From Chromatiales bacterium (GTDB lineage Bacteria > Pseudomonadota > Gammaproteobacteria > SZUA-140): a DNA stretch of 6,535 bases. The stretch spans positions 1 through 6,535 of the forward strand of contig JAITWN010000055.1 of assembly GCA_031285245.1 (NCBI GenBank), in the 5' to 3' direction. Positions 5,800 to 6,535 of this stretch are shown here, piece after piece. Both the position numbers and the translations under genes were made by a program. The notes under the pieces were generated by a model that saw nothing but the letters and a program-made list of their open reading frames with translations, ran no database searches and was not told the DNA's origin. Position 1 is the stretch's first letter, and each line of letters starts with the position of its first letter.

Positions 5800-6146
5800 C
5801 CGGACTCGTGATATCGACCGATACATTTGGTATCCCGAGAAAATACTGCCGGATTATCGGCAAATAACATCATAAAAATTAGCGCTGTTAACGTACTAAA
5901 CCCCAATCTTCATGGAAACCGGCATCAACTGAAAACATCTCCGCGTAACGCTCCCGTAATGGTATCGCACTGAGCAGAGAATCTACCGCACGCGGTCCCG
6001 TGAACGATGTGCTCCGCTGCATGTCATAGCCTGCGCTGATCGCGTGAGAGAGACGCGAAAAATGGAACCAAAATCACAGTTCTCTCGTGTCACTAGGGTT
6101 CGTTTTGCCACCTGGTAGACAACTCGAGCTCGACACAAGAGCTACT
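5800..6146. other. Divergent intergenic region without a recognisable gene
   Basis: This is the gap between the EPS exporter and the divergent Ig lipoprotein. I see no coding sequence with a plausible start and protein-like composition. It holds several short inverted repeats: TATCG-AC-CGATA (5812-5823), GATAC-N5-GTATC (5820-5834), GCCG-N6-CGGC (5848-5861), ACCGC-AC-GCGGT (5985-5996) and the 10-bp palindrome TCGAGCTCGA (6124-6133). An A/T-rich stretch lies at about 5862-5882. None of these matches a riboswitch or tRNA that I recognise. Confidence 0.5.
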
Positions 6147-6148
6147 AT
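6105..6148 (+). promoter_or_regulatory. Tentative promoter region of the Ig-domain lipoprotein
   Basis: TACTAT (6143-6148) is an acceptable -10 and would place the transcript start near 6155, about 25 nt before the chosen ATG. The matching -35 position is poor. TTGCCA (6105-6110) resembles a -35 but lies too far from TACTAT and has no good -10 at the right distance. Directly upstream of the -10, AGCTC (6127-6131) and GAGCT (6139-6143) can pair. This call is weak. Confidence 0.25.
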
Positions 6149-6179
6149 GCGCAGCATGTCAAACAAGGACCGTAACAAT

Positions 6180-6535
6180 ATGCACTCGTTGCTGAGACGA
6201 TCGTCCCGTCTCTTCATTACGCTAGCATTCGCTGCGCTGCTGTCGGCATGTAATACCGGCGGGACAACCTCCCAAAGCGAAGGCAACAACACCGCGGTCG
6301 GCGGCCTTTCGAACCATGCGCCCATCATTCAAGGAACGCCCACCACATCGATCGTCGCGGGCTCGGCATACAGCTTCCAGCCTGTCGCCACCGACCCAGA
6401 TGAAGACACGCTCGTATTCAGCATCACCAACCAACCCGCTTGGGCCAGCTTCAACACCAGCACTGGACTCCTCAGCGGCACCCCGCAGAATGCAAACGTC
6501 GGCCTCTACACTGACATCACCATCAGCGCCAGTGA
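6180..6535 (+). CDS. Lipoprotein with putative Ig / cadherin-like domain (3' end outside window)
   Basis: The first 118 codons of a longer gene. Residues 1-23 form a lipoprotein signal peptide: basic start MHSLLRRSSR, hydrophobic core, lipobox LSAC with C24 as the lipid-bearing cysteine. A Gly/Thr/Ser/Asn-rich linker (about 25-45) follows. Then comes a He_PIG/cadherin-like Ig repeat from residue 46: NHAPIIQGTP, AYSFQPVATDPDEDTLVFSI, PAWASFNTSTGLLSGTP, VGLYTDITISAS. The acidic DPDEDT loop is typical of calcium-binding repeats. Such proteins usually carry several repeats and act at the cell surface in adhesion or matrix binding; that role is inferred here. The ATG at 6180 is preferred because AAGGA (6165-6169) lies 10 nt upstream and it yields a proper leader. 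In-frame ATGs at 6147 and 6156 would add 11 or 8 residues. It is divergent from the EPS export genes. Confidence 0.85.
   Translation, partial: MHSLLRRSSRLFITLAFAALLSACNTGGTTSQSEGNNTAVGGLSNHAPIIQGTPTTSIVAGSAYSFQPVATDPDEDTLVFSITNQPAWASFNTSTGLLSGTPQNANVGLYTDITISAS

Noticed and set aside
5728..5826. N-terminal extension of the export lipoprotein to an ATG at 5826
   Set aside because: It would bury the lipoprotein signal 33 residues in and run through the promoter and operator-like repeat; the ATG at 5727 has a good Shine-Dalgarno and gives a clean lipobox leader.
6040..6066. Hairpin CGCGT-GAGAGAG-ACGCG followed by A residues as a terminator
   Set aside because: On the minus strand the T-run lies before the stem instead of after it, and on the plus strand A residues follow, so it has the wrong polarity for an intrinsic terminator either way.
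5740..6146. Cyclic-di-GMP riboswitch or sigma-54 promoter in the EPS/Ig divergent region
   Set aside because: I found no conserved aptamer core and no GG-N10-GC pair in proper TGGCAC-N5-TTGC context.
6074..6328. Minus-strand open frame (84 codons) overlapping the Ig lipoprotein start
   Set aside because: The opposite strand encodes a clear lipoprotein signal and Ig domain; this frame shows no family features.
1..6535. CRISPR arrays, tRNA/rRNA genes, insertion sequences, prophage or defence genes
   Set aside because: No regularly spaced repeats, cloverleaf, transposase or phage-like protein is visible on either strand.

Overview
The window reads as proteobacterial chromosome, most likely a gammaproteobacterium or a betaproteobacterium. 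The MetK-AhcY-MetF proteins, the long bacterial form of AhcY, and an S-adenosylhomocysteine (SAH) riboswitch in front of ahcY all fit these classes. The base composition is moderately GC-rich by eye. I cannot name the genus from the sequence.

Left part (1-2936, plus strand): the activated-methyl cycle. The 3' end of metK (S-adenosylmethionine synthetase) ends in a strong hairpin terminator. The T-rich end of that hairpin runs into a promoter with a perfect TATAAT box, followed at once by a complete SAH riboswitch and then ahcY (SAH hydrolase). metF (methylenetetrahydrofolate reductase) follows after a 55-nt gap containing an 11-bp hairpin. Together the three enzymes make SAM, clear the SAH left after methylation, and supply the methyl-folate that remakes methionine. 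The riboswitch should raise ahcY (and perhaps metF) when SAH builds up. The leader past the aptamer holds a hairpin that competes with the aptamer pseudoknot and looks like the switching element.

Middle (2938-3680): a perfect 13-bp palindrome of a dispersed-repeat type sits between convergent genes, followed by a minus-strand short-chain dehydrogenase of unknown substrate.

Right part (3761-5727, minus strand): a two-gene exopolysaccharide export unit. The first gene is a Wza-type outer-membrane export lipoprotein closest, from memory, to those of exosortase/PEP-CTERM-linked EPS clusters. The second is a large outer-membrane beta-barrel protein. The unit has a good sigma-70-type promoter whose -35 box lies inside an inverted repeat, a probable operator. 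No glycosyltransferase, chain-length regulator or tyrosine kinase is in view.

Far right (6180-6535, plus strand): the start of a divergently transcribed lipoprotein with a putative-Ig (cadherin-like) domain, cut by the window edge. The roughly 450-nt divergent gap holds the promoters and several short inverted repeats but no convincing gene. The most interesting content is regulatory: the SAH riboswitch with its probable expression platform, and the operator-like repeat at the EPS promoter. I do not see a wholly new system.
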